From contig JAKCEJ010000042.1 in the NCBI GenBank assembly GCA_021838065.1, forward strand, positions 1 to 12,715: a stretch of DNA of 12,715 bases, in the 5' to 3' direction. Under the pieces are notes generated by a model. It was not told the origin of the DNA and did no database searches. It saw only the letters and a list, made by a program, of their open reading frames with translations. Every line of letters begins with the position of its first letter. Within the stretch, counting starts at the first letter, position 1. This document shows, one piece after another, positions 1-5,853 of the stretch. The position numbers and the translations under genes are program-made. The DNA comes from Pseudomonadota bacterium (GTDB lineage: Bacteria; Pseudomonadota; Gammaproteobacteria; Steroidobacterales; Steroidobacteraceae).

Positions 1-105
1 GGCGGGAGGCGCCCCCCGCATCGGCGCCCCGCCATGCATCCCGCACGGTGGGGGCCATCGCCACTGTGTCTTTGAACAGCTTCCGGCTCCGGACCCATCG
101 TCATG

Positions 106-120
106 CCGGGCGCAGCCCGG
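106..120. other. Small GC hairpin in the leading non-coding stretch
   Basis: CCGGGC and GCCCGG pair around a three-base GCA loop. No T-run follows on either strand, so this is at best a weak or Rho-assisted terminator of whatever lies left of the window. The rest of positions 1-265 shows no convincing coding region. A frame open from the left edge to about base 75 could be the end of an upstream gene but is too short to judge. Confidence 0.25.
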
Positions 121-205
121 CGCAGCAGGCCGAACGGCCGCCGCCGGGCAAGCCCGCGACCGCCCCGAGGCGCGCGCGGCGGCCCGAGGGTGCGGAACAC
201 CGCAG

Positions 206-235
206 CTGAAGCGCCGCGCGGATTGATGCTAGATT
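206..235 (+). promoter_or_regulatory. Weak sigma-70-like promoter upstream of the psiE-like gene
   Basis: An extended -10 element, TG-C-TAGATT, lies at 227-235, with a poor -35 match (CTGAAG, 206-211) 18 bases upstream. The predicted transcription start near 242 would leave a leader of about 24 bases. That leader has no recognisable Shine-Dalgarno sequence before the ATG at 266. The call rests on motif matching alone. Confidence 0.35.
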
Positions 236-265
236 AAGGCCGCTCAATCAAACAGACAACACCCG

Positions 266-715
266 ATGAGCAGCCCGCACCCCATGAGAGACCTGATTCT
301 GCGCATCTACGATCGGGCCATCGACGTCGTCATCATCGGCCTCGTACTGGTCACGATCGTCGTGATGGGGTTCGCGTTCTTCGATGTGCTGGTGAATGTC
401 TGGCGCCTGATTCCGGACCTGAGATCGAGCACCGTCGACGCGGGTGATTTCCGCGACCTGATCGTCACCGTGCTCGATGTGTTCGTCCTCGTCGAGCTGT
501 TCGACACGTTCACCGGCTACGTCAGGACGCATCATGTGCGCCTGACCCAGCTGCTCGACGTAACCATCGTGTTTGCGCTGCGCGAGCTGCTGGTGATGTT
601 GTACGCCAAATCGCTCGCCGCGCCCGAGAAGCTCATCGGCCTGTGCATCGTCGTGATCCTGCTGGTGCTGGCCCGCAGCCTGACCAGCCGGGTCTCGCCG
701 CGCTCGGGCCCGTAG
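266..715 (+). CDS. psiE: PsiE-family (phosphate-starvation-inducible E) inner membrane protein
   Basis: The 149-residue protein has the length and layout of the PsiE family, small inner membrane proteins whose E. coli member is induced by phosphate starvation and whose biochemical role is unknown. Four hydrophobic segments are visible, at about 19-46, 63-81, 97-114 and 122-138. Charged stretches between them include a conserved-looking ELFDTFTGY-RTHHVRL segment (77-93). The start ATG at 266 lacks a clear ribosome binding site; an in-frame ATG at 284 is an alternative that would keep every membrane segment. No Pho box was recognised upstream. The gene stands alone and converges on the DUF6249-type gene, with a hairpin between the two stops. 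Family membership is fairly secure; phosphate control is not shown by the sequence. Confidence 0.8.
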   Translation: MSSPHPMRDLILRIYDRAIDVVIIGLVLVTIVVMGFAFFDVLVNVWRLIPDLRSSTVDAGDFRDLIVTVLDVFVLVELFDTFTGYVRTHHVRLTQLLDVTIVFALRELLVMLYAKSLAAPEKLIGLCIVVILLVLARSLTSRVSPRSGP

Positions 716-735
716 CGCCGCTGCGCCGGGCGGGA

Positions 736-761
736 CGGCGATTGCGCGAGCGCAATCGCCG
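736..761. terminator. Intergenic hairpin between two convergent genes
   Basis: An 11-bp perfect stem (CGGCGATTGCG at 736-746 against CGCAATCGCCG at 751-761) closes a CGAG tetraloop. It sits in the 55-bp gap between the stops of the psiE-like gene and the DUF6249-type gene, where a bidirectional terminator is expected. Neither strand has a T-run after the stem, so it is not a textbook intrinsic terminator. Confidence 0.55.
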
Positions 762-770
762 CCACCGGAC

Positions 771-1253
771 TCAGCTGCGCCCCGGGAACGTGGAATTTCC
801 AGTCCCGCCCGCCTGCGGCGGCGCGCCGGGAGGATTCAAGGCCCGATCCCTGCGCTCCAGCAGTCCGATTACCAGCTGCCCCAGGCCTACCGCGACGATG
901 ATCAGGCCCCACCAGAAGCGGTCGCCCCCGCCCGTCTTCCACATCGCCAGCGTGATCGCCACGCCCACCAGGAGCGTCATGACCCCCCGGTAACGGTGCC
1001 GGGCCGGGTCGTATTTGCCGCAGCAGCCGTAGGAATGATCGTTGACGAGCTCGGTCTGCAGGGGCGGCAGCTCGATCCCCTTCTCGATCGCCGCCATGCG
1101 CTCGGCGTGATAGAGCTTGAGCATTTCGCGCTGTCTTTGCGCTTTGTGATAGAGGGCGAACATCCCCGTGGCAAAGGCGCCGATGATGGCGACGATGGGA
1201 ATGAGCATGGCCAGCGCCCCTGCACCGAGATGGCCCAGGCCTGGAATGGACAT
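771..1253 (-). CDS. DUF6249-type small membrane protein, probable ECF sigma target
   Basis: This 160-residue protein has three predicted membrane helices: about 10-34, 89-105 and 113-132. A cytoplasmic helix between the first two carries the segment ERMAAIEKGIELPPL (51-65), the pattern I associate with DUF6249 proteins. A CC pair lies at 77-78 and the tail is rich in proline and glycine. The start was placed at 1253 because CAGGAG precedes that ATG by nine bases; the open frame runs further upstream but through the promoter region. The function of the family is unknown. The gene is divergent from the ECF sigma factor and has its own copy of the same promoter element, so it is probably activated by that sigma factor, perhaps in an envelope-stress response. 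The promoter link is seen in sequence; the role is inferred. Confidence 0.7.
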   Translation of the reverse strand: MSIPGLGHLGAGALAMLIPIVAIIGAFATGMFALYHKAQRQREMLKLYHAERMAAIEKGIELPPLQTELVNDHSYGCCGKYDPARHRYRGVMTLLVGVAITLAMWKTGGGDRFWWGLIIVAVGLGQLVIGLLERRDRALNPPGAPPQAGGTGNSTFPGRS

Positions 1254-1290
1254 GGATGGGTTCTCCTGAAAAATTGTTGCCGTGCGCGCT

Positions 1291-1320
1291 TGATACCCGG
1301 CAAGCTGCCCGCGGGTTTCA
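1291..1320 (-). promoter_or_regulatory. Predicted ECF-type promoter of the DUF6249-type gene
   Basis: Read on the minus strand, TGAAACC (-35-like, 1314-1320) is followed after 13 bases by CCGGGTATCA (-10-like, 1291-1300). As hexamers this gives GAAACC, a 16-base spacer and GGTATC, the spacing usual for ECF promoters with a GAAC-type -35. The predicted start lies about 30 bases before the ATG at 1253. The same 30-bp layout occurs in opposite orientation before the sigma gene. Confidence 0.6.
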
Positions 1321-1336
1321 AAAAAAGCGAAACGAA

Positions 1337-1366
1337 TGAAACCGGATCCGCACCGCCCGGGTATCA
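1337..1366 (+). promoter_or_regulatory. Predicted autoregulated ECF-type promoter of the sigma factor operon
   Basis: TGAAACC (1337-1343), 13 bases, then CCGGGTATCA (1357-1366): the same boxes at the same spacing as the divergent element on the minus strand. The 13-base spacers differ from each other, which points to conserved contact boxes rather than a simple duplication. The predicted start is near 1373, about 50 bases before the GTG start of the sigma gene. A 16-base A-rich stretch (1321-1336) separates the two elements. Confidence 0.6.
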
Positions 1367-1422
1367 ATGTATGCGGTTGGACTGCCCGCGCGGGCCGCTC
1401 CGAGGCGCTCAGGGGGTGATGC

Positions 1423-2025
1423 GTGCATGCGCCGGCGAGCGAGGACACGTGCCAGGATCGCGCCATCGTGGCGCTGCTGCACGCGGGTGCGCGGGAGCGC
1501 GCCTTCGAGACGCTGCTCGCGCGATACGAGGGCAAGGTCTACCGGCTGTGCTGCGCGCTGCTGCGCGACCGGAGCGAGGCCGAGGATGCCGCCCAGGAAA
1601 GCCTGGTGCGCATCTGGAAGGCGCTCGCGCGCTACGACGGACGGGCTGCGCTGTCGAGCTGGATCTATGCCATCACCCGCAACCGCTACCTGACGGCGCT
1701 GCAGCGGCGCCGGACGCTCGACTCGCTGGATGAGCTCGACGGGGCGCCGCAGACCGTCCAGGCGTCGGGGTCCGCAGAGAGGCAACCGTGGGACGAACGC
1801 GAGCAGCAACTGCGCAACCTGGTAGAGCAGCTGCCGGAGCGGTTGCGCCGTGTGCTGCTCCTCTATTATTACGAGGAGCGCTCGGTGAGTGAGGTGGCGT
1901 GCATGCTCGGCTGCCCGGAGGGCACGGTGAAGACCACGTTGTTTCGGGGTCGCGCAGCCCTCAGTGAACTGTTGAAGCGCAGGGGCCTCGATGATCCGGC
2001 TTACTGGCGGGAGGATGCCTCGTGA
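1423..2025 (+). CDS. ECF-family RNA polymerase sigma factor
   Basis: The 200-residue protein has the two-domain ECF layout. Region 2 spans about 28-95, with RYEGKVYRLCCALLRDRSEAEDAAQE (region 2.1-2.2) and ALSSWIYAITRNRYL (2.3-2.4). A linker of about 40 residues follows, then region 4 at about 130-190, with LPERLRRVLLLYYYEERSVSEVA and the recognition helix GTVKTTLFRGRAAL. The start is GTG at 1423, seven bases after AGGGG. The stop overlaps the next start (GTGA), so the downstream membrane protein is translationally coupled and is the likely anti-sigma factor. A predicted promoter matching the one before the divergent membrane protein gene suggests positive autoregulation. The signal it answers to is not evident. 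Family assignment is secure; the ECF subgroup is not assigned. Confidence 0.93.
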   Translation: MHAPASEDTCQDRAIVALLHAGARERAFETLLARYEGKVYRLCCALLRDRSEAEDAAQESLVRIWKALARYDGRAALSSWIYAITRNRYLTALQRRRTLDSLDELDGAPQTVQASGSAERQPWDEREQQLRNLVEQLPERLRRVLLLYYYEERSVSEVACMLGCPEGTVKTTLFRGRAALSELLKRRGLDDPAYWREDAS

Positions 2026-2435
2026 CCGACCCCAAACCAGCCGAGTTCGATCGTTGCCTCGACGACGCGTTGGAACGTGCACTGCGCGCGCCGCAAGTCC
2101 CGCATAACCTGCGCGCCCGTCTGAATGCGGCGTTGTCCCGTAGTGCCGAATCCGATTTGGCCACACTGCGTGCGCGGCTCGAGAGGGAGCGGCGCGAGCA
2201 GCTCGAGACGCTGGAGGTGGAATACGTTCGGATCCGCCGCGACACTTTCGTCTCACTGCTCGGCGCGGCGTTTGCGGCTGGCATCACGGCCGTGATCGCC
2301 ATGCCATGGCTGCGCGCGCATCTGGGCGTGTACGCGCCGATGGCGATCGCCTGGGGCGGGGTCGCGCTGGGGGTGGGGATCACCTTCTACGAGCCCCTGC
2401 GCGCCGCGTTGCGGCGTTGGTCCGACGCTCTTTAG
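2022..2435 (+). CDS. Small two-helix membrane protein, putative anti-sigma factor
   Basis: This is a 137-residue protein with GTG start in a 4-nt overlap (GTGA) with the sigma factor stop, preceded by GGGAGG seven bases upstream. An N-terminal soluble part includes RAPQVPHNLRARLNAAL (22-38), like the short amphipathic segments seen in other anti-sigma factors. A charged, probably coiled-coil helix (about 43-75) follows, then two membrane helices (about 76-97 and 103-122) and a short basic tail. There is no HxxxCxxC zinc motif, so it is not a ZAS-type anti-sigma factor. Position, coupling and topology suggest that it holds the sigma factor at the membrane. That role is inference: the protein itself was not recognised as a named family. 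Confidence 0.6.
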   Translation: MTDPKPAEFDRCLDDALERALRAPQVPHNLRARLNAALSRSAESDLATLRARLERERREQLETLEVEYVRIRRDTFVSLLGAAFAAGITAVIAMPWLRAHLGVYAPMAIAWGGVALGVGITFYEPLRAALRRWSDAL

Positions 2436-2622
2436 ATTCCCCGCGCGGATCGCGGCGCATTGACCATTGTCAGGGTGGCCAGCTCGACACTGGCATGCAA
2501 CTCGCCGTGCGCCGGCCAGGGGCAAGGACCGGCGGGGTCGCACTGCCCGCGCCTCTGCGTGCGCGCCGTACGATGGGGTATCATCCGCGCCCATGACGCC
2601 CTGATACCGGAATGCGTGCCCG

Positions 2623-3339
2623 ATGTCCGGACTCGAACCCACTCCGAACCGCCCACGCGCGCTGCGCCTGCCCGGGGGCTGGCTGACCGCCCTGATCCCG
2701 CTGATCTGGCTGGCGGGACTCGGCGCCTGGGTGGCGTTGCGCTGGGCGCAGCTGCCTGCGCTGATTCCCATCCACTGGAATCTCACCGGCCTACCCGACT
2801 TCTGGGTGCGGCGGACCCCCTCGGTGGTGTTGTCGGTGATCGGCACGATGGGTGGGCTGTGCCTGGTGTTCATCGCCCTGGCATGGCTGATGCTTCAGCA
2901 GCCGCCGCAGGCCGCGCGCGGCTCGGTGGCTGCGGAACGGCGGTTCCGCTGGCAGACCGCGCTGCTCATCGTCGCGTCGGCCTGGTTCCTGGCCTTTACG
3001 CCCGCGTTCAGCCTCCTGCCGCTGCCGCTCGGCGCCTTCAGAGTGTGGATGGCGCTCTTCGCCGCCACGTTAATCACGGGAGCCGTCGCCCTGGTGCGCT
3101 CCGGCGTGCTCATGTATCGCAGCCAGCATACGGCAGAGGCCGGCGCGGGCCGGCCGCAGGAGGATGACGGAGGCCGCTGGTACGGACCCCTCTACTTCAA
3201 CCGGCGCCGGCGCGGGCTGCTGGTACCGAAGCGGTTCGGGGTCGGCCACACGTTCAATTTCGCCAATCCATGGGCCTGGGTCCTGCTCGCCGTGCTGATC
3301 GGCGCAGCGATCGCGCTCGCCCGATTGGCCCATCGCTAG
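2623..3339 (+). CDS. DUF1648 / DUF5808 membrane protein
   Basis: The protein has 238 residues. An N-terminal membrane helix (about 20-40) leads into the DUF1648 signature LPALIPIHWNLTGLPDFW (44-61). Further helices follow at about 68-91, 110-130 and 138-163. After a hydrophilic loop the C-terminal part carries a DUF5808-like segment, RWYGPLYFNRRRRGLLVPKR with GHTFNFANP (185-216), then a last helix (218-236). DUF1648 is found in SdpI-like immunity proteins and many uncharacterised membrane proteins; the combination with DUF5808 is common but of unknown function. The start ATG at 2623 has only a weak GGAA upstream. The gene lies 187 bp behind the sigma operon and has its own terminator, so it is probably a separate unit. 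Confidence 0.75.
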   Translation: MSGLEPTPNRPRALRLPGGWLTALIPLIWLAGLGAWVALRWAQLPALIPIHWNLTGLPDFWVRRTPSVVLSVIGTMGGLCLVFIALAWLMLQQPPQAARGSVAAERRFRWQTALLIVASAWFLAFTPAFSLLPLPLGAFRVWMALFAATLITGAVALVRSGVLMYRSQHTAEAGAGRPQEDDGGRWYGPLYFNRRRRGLLVPKRFGVGHTFNFANPWAWVLLAVLIGAAIALARLAHR

Positions 3340-3358
3340 TCCTGGAGCGTCCATCGGG

Positions 3359-3399
3359 CCGGCGGGCGCGGCCGCGCCCGCCGGTTCGCGCACATTTTT
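3359..3399 (+). terminator. Strong palindromic terminator after the DUF1648 gene
   Basis: A perfect 26-bp GC palindrome (arms CCGGCGGGCGCGG and CCGCGCCCGCCGG, 3359-3384) starts 19 bases after the stop codon. A TTTTT run follows at 3395-3399. The ten-base gap between stem and T-run is longer than in a canonical intrinsic terminator, but no other function is apparent for it here. Confidence 0.6.
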
Positions 3400-3533
3400 G
3401 TATGCGGGCCTCTGCCCTGCCGGCCGCCGCCATGGCATGATGCCGCGCGCAACAGGACCCCGGGGGTATCACCCATGCGGACCCCGGTAAGGGTGGGGAT
3501 CGGCGTCACGCTGGAGCGCTCGCGATTCACAAC

Positions 3534-3554
3534 ATGACCGAGAACAACCGATGA
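3534..3554 (+). other. Possible six-codon leader ORF coupled to the endopeptidase start
   Basis: ATG at 3534 opens a frame coding for MTENNR that stops at TGA 3552-3554. The stop overlaps the ATG of the endopeptidase gene (ATGA at 3551-3554). The endopeptidase start has only a poor ribosome binding site (GAG, about nine bases upstream), so reinitiation from this mini-ORF could help its translation. No good ribosome binding site precedes the mini-ORF itself, and it may be chance. Confidence 0.2.
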
Positions 3555-4456
3555 GCACACGCGGCTCGGGACTGCTCGCCCTGGTCTTGATCAGCTTTCT
3601 CACCGCCGGTCTCGGTACCAGCGCTCCCGCCCATGCCGTCCGTCGGCACTACGTGCACCGTCGGTACGCGATCCATCGCCGGCGGCTCGCGGGCCATCCC
3701 TACGTGCGCTCGCGCGAGGCGTTTGTGTACGACGCGACTGTCGCGCGGGTGCTCTACGCCAAACGGCCGGCAGGCGTCACTCCCATCGCGTCGATCACCA
3801 AGCTGATGACCACCCTGGTGGTCGCCGAGGCGCGCCAACCGCTCAATCAGCGGCTGCGGATCACGCGGGCGGACTGGACGCCCTATTCGCATCTGCCGAT
3901 CGGCATCGCGCTCACTCGCGCGCAACTGTTCCACCTGGCGCTGATGTCCTCGGAGAACCGGGCCGCGCGCACGCTGTGCCGCAACTACCCGGGCGGGCTG
4001 CGCGAGTGCGTCCGCGCCATGAACGCCAAGGCGCGCGCGCTCGGCATGAGGCACACCCACTTCGTCGAACCGACAGGGTTGTCGCCCGACGACGTCTCGA
4101 CGCCCGGGGATCTCGCGAAGCTGGTCCTGGCTGCGGCGCACAACCCGGTCATCCGCCGCTACTCGACCAGCCCCGGGTACACCATCCGTGACGGGCGGTG
4201 GCGCCTGCCGTACTACCCGACCGATCCTCTGGTGCGGGACCATTGGTGGCACATCGTGGTGCAGAAGACCGGGTTTACGCACTGGGCCGGCCAGTGCCTG
4301 GTGCTCGACACCTATATCGATCACCACGACGTCATCATGGTGCTGATGCATTCCTGGGGGAAATACACGCGCACCGCCGATGCGCGCCGCGTCCGCAGCT
4401 GGCTGGAGGCGCGCTTCGCCCGGCGCCACTGGCCGGCGGTGGCCGCCCGCATGTGA
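3551..4456 (+). CDS. pbpG: Periplasmic D-alanyl-D-alanine endopeptidase (PBP7-like, peptidase S11)
   Basis: This 301-residue low-molecular-weight penicillin-binding protein hydrolyses D-Ala-mDAP cross-links in peptidoglycan. A signal peptide covers about residues 1-29 (hydrophobic 8-21, cleavage likely after APAHA). The three active-site motifs are intact: SITK (81-84, nucleophile Ser81), SEN (134-136) and KTG (239-241, in QKTGFTHWAGQC). The length matches PBP7/PbpG (about 300 residues) rather than the longer DacA/DacC carboxypeptidases, and there is no C-terminal amphipathic anchor. The stretch 31-55 just after the signal peptide is unusually rich in Arg, His and Tyr. The gene is followed after 13 bp by a DUF1810 gene, possibly co-transcribed. 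The S11 assignment is secure; the choice of endopeptidase over carboxypeptidase rests on length and overall pattern. Confidence 0.88.
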   Translation: MSTRGSGLLALVLISFLTAGLGTSAPAHAVRRHYVHRRYAIHRRRLAGHPYVRSREAFVYDATVARVLYAKRPAGVTPIASITKLMTTLVVAEARQPLNQRLRITRADWTPYSHLPIGIALTRAQLFHLALMSSENRAARTLCRNYPGGLRECVRAMNAKARALGMRHTHFVEPTGLSPDDVSTPGDLAKLVLAAAHNPVIRRYSTSPGYTIRDGRWRLPYYPTDPLVRDHWWHIVVQKTGFTHWAGQCLVLDTYIDHHDVIMVLMHSWGKYTRTADARRVRSWLEARFARRHWPAVAARM

Positions 4457-4469
4457 GTCCGCAGAGCGC

Positions 4470-4937
4470 ATGATGCGCGGGGCGCCGCACCGGGAGGACC
4501 CGCTCGAGCGGTTCGTGCGCGCCCAAGATCCGCTGATCGAGCAGGTCCGCTGCGAGCTCGCCGCCGGGCGCAAAGTGACCCACTGGATGTGGTTCGTGTT
4601 CCCGCAGATCCACGGCCTCGGCTCAAGCCCGATGGCGCAGCGCTACGCCATCGCCTCACTCGAGGAGGCGGTCGAGTATCTGCATCACCCCATCCTGGGC
4701 GCGCGCCTCGCGGAGTGCGCCGCATTGGTCACCGCGGTGCAGGCTCGGCCGATCGAGGCCATCCTCGCCTACCCGGACAACCTCAAGTTCCACTCGTGCA
4801 TGACGCTGTTTGCGCACGCGGCGGTGCGCGCAAACACTCCAGCCTACGGCGCAGTGTTTCGCGCGGCGATTGAAAAATACTTCGGCGGACGCGAAGACGC
4901 CCGTACGCTCGAGCTGGCGGCGGTGAGCACCGCCTGA
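4470..4937 (+). CDS. DUF1810 family protein
   Basis: This 155-residue soluble protein matches the DUF1810 family by its characteristic segments: DPLERFVRAQD near the start (10-20), KVTHWMWFVFPQIHGLGSSP (35-54), the run through AQRYAIASLEEAVEYLHHPILG (56-77), and PDNLKFHSCMTLFAHA (102-117). The size is typical. The biochemical function of the family is unknown. Two adjacent ATG codons (4470 and 4473) are possible starts; I chose the first, 13 bp after the endopeptidase stop. The open frame extends further upstream but overlaps the endopeptidase gene and is not family-like. It converges on the hepT remnant with only ten bases between the stops. Confidence 0.85.
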   Translation: MMRGAPHREDPLERFVRAQDPLIEQVRCELAAGRKVTHWMWFVFPQIHGLGSSPMAQRYAIASLEEAVEYLHHPILGARLAECAALVTAVQARPIEAILAYPDNLKFHSCMTLFAHAAVRANTPAYGAVFRAAIEKYFGGREDARTLELAAVSTA

Positions 4938-4947
4938 TCGATCCGCA

Positions 4948-5331
4948 TCAAGCTCGCGCGGGCAGATGCGGGCGGACGGTCTCGGCGAAAGTCAGAACAT
5001 CATCCAGGCCCGAGCGGATCTCTGACTCAATGATGTCGAGGTCGAGTTCCTGGTAGTGATGCACCGCAATATTGCGGAAGCCGATCATTCTCTGCAGCCG
5101 CGCACTCAGCTCAGCGGTAATCAGGCCCGCGCCGGACAAGAGTGCAAAGCGGCCCTTCATGCCCTTGGGCACTCCGAGCTTGCGCGCGTGTCAGGATATT
5201 CGCCAGCTCAACTGCCGACTCACAGGCACGCATCACGTTGAGGATCGCCGCATCCTGGCGGGTAGAATCGTCTTTGAACCCCGCGCCACGCTGCGAGCAA
5301 CGGCGGCGATCTTCGTTGCGGCCACGCTCAT
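4948..5331 (-). pseudogene. hepT: HepT-like HEPN toxin, broken by two indels
   Basis: HepT is the RNase toxin of the MntA/HepT (HEPN/MNT) toxin-antitoxin system. The natural start ATG at 5331 gives MSVAATKIAAVARSVAR. The frame is then lost near 5277-5285, where the usual reading continues in another frame as FKDDSTRQDAAILNVMRACESAVELANILTRA. Near 5182-5188 the frame returns to the original one as KLGVPKGMKGRFALLSGAG and onward to the stop at 4948. Compared with my memory of HepT proteins, the first lesion removes about ten residues plus one base, and the second is loss of one CG unit in a CG repeat. The active-site motif RX4HXY (RNIAVHHY), including the tyrosine that MntA AMPylates, is intact but unreachable from the start. 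Without frameshifting no full toxin can be made. Confidence 0.75.
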
Positions 5332-5734
5332 CGGGAGTCCTCAATGGATCGTGCAGAAAGGCATCTATGATCCCTGCCCGGCGGGGCTGAAAATCCTCAT
5401 AGTCGGTCAACTGCCTCCCTTCCCATTCCAAAGTCTCATCGCGCCGGCGCACCAGTAGCGCTCGTCCGTCGTTCAGTACTTCCATCGCCAGATCGAGCCC
5501 CCCCTGGCGCAAATCAGCCAGGGCGACATCGCAACCGAGCCGCGCCAGCAGCTCCACTCGATCGGGTAACCGCTCCCCGGGTGGCATCAGCACCGCAAGA
5601 TCCAGGTCGCTGTTCGGCCATGCTTCGCCGCGCGCAAAACTGCCATAGGCATCAATGGCCCAGGCCTGCGGCAGCGCCTCCGCGAGCTCCTGACCGGCCG
5701 CGGCGATCAGCGTTTTCCGTTCAGCATCCGTCAT
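5111..5734 (-). CDS. mntA: MntA-like minimal nucleotidyltransferase antitoxin, C-terminus fused to hepT debris
   Basis: The N-terminal 120-130 residues form a minimal nucleotidyltransferase. The GS-x10-DxD motif is perfect (G31 S32 ... D43, D45, in GSFARGEAWPNSDLDLAVL). A third acidic position appears in GCDVALADLR. In intact systems this enzyme AMPylates a tyrosine of HepT and so silences the toxin. Family members are usually about 130-140 residues; this frame runs to 207 because it reads into the frameshifted hepT region, so the last 70 or so residues are largely HepT sequence. Where the original stop lay cannot be decided from one sequence. The start at 5734 has no close ribosome binding site (an AGGGGG lies about 15 bases upstream). 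The gene follows the quinone oxidoreductase gene on the same strand after 119 bp. Confidence 0.75.
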   Translation of the reverse strand: MTDAERKTLIAAAGQELAEALPQAWAIDAYGSFARGEAWPNSDLDLAVLMPPGERLPDRVELLARLGCDVALADLRQGGLDLAMEVLNDGRALLVRRRDETLEWEGRQLTDYEDFQPRRAGIIDAFLHDPLRTPDERGRNEDRRRCSQRGAGFKDDSTRQDAAILNVMRACESAVELANILTRAQARSAQGHEGPLCTLVRRGPDYR

Positions 5735-5761
5735 GCATGGCAGTCAACGCCCCCTGGATGC

Positions 5762-5779
5762 AAAAGGCAGACTCCTGCC
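5762..5779 (-). terminator. Weak hairpin with T-run between qor and mntA
   Basis: On the minus strand GGCAG-GAGT-CTGCC forms a five-bp stem with a four-base loop, followed directly by TTTTG. It lies 75 to 92 bases after the qor stop. It is short for an intrinsic terminator but has the right order of parts and would separate qor from mntA. Confidence 0.3.
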
Positions 5780-5853
5780 GCAAGCTGCCCGGGAGCGCTC
5801 CTGTGAGCACGCGCGAGACCCCGCCATGCGGGCAGCACCCTCACAGCATCGGT

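Noticed and set aside
1318..2256. 312-residue open frame on the minus strand opposite the sigma factor gene
   Set aside because: It is antisense to an unmistakable ECF sigma factor and runs into the divergent promoter region. No recognisable motif.
2577..2584. GGGTATCAT before the DUF1648 gene as a further ECF promoter
   Set aside because: The -10-like box matches, but the position where TGAAACC should lie (2554-2560) reads TCTGCGT, so the full element is absent.
3464..3471. GGGTATCA before the endopeptidase gene as a further ECF promoter
   Set aside because: There is no TGAAACC-like box at the required distance upstream (3442-3448 reads GCCGCGC).
3527..4573. 348-residue open frame on the minus strand opposite the endopeptidase and DUF1810 genes
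   Set aside because: It is antisense to two genes with clear family motifs, and its composition (Arg, His and Asp-rich, no domain pattern) is that of a GC-rich shadow frame.
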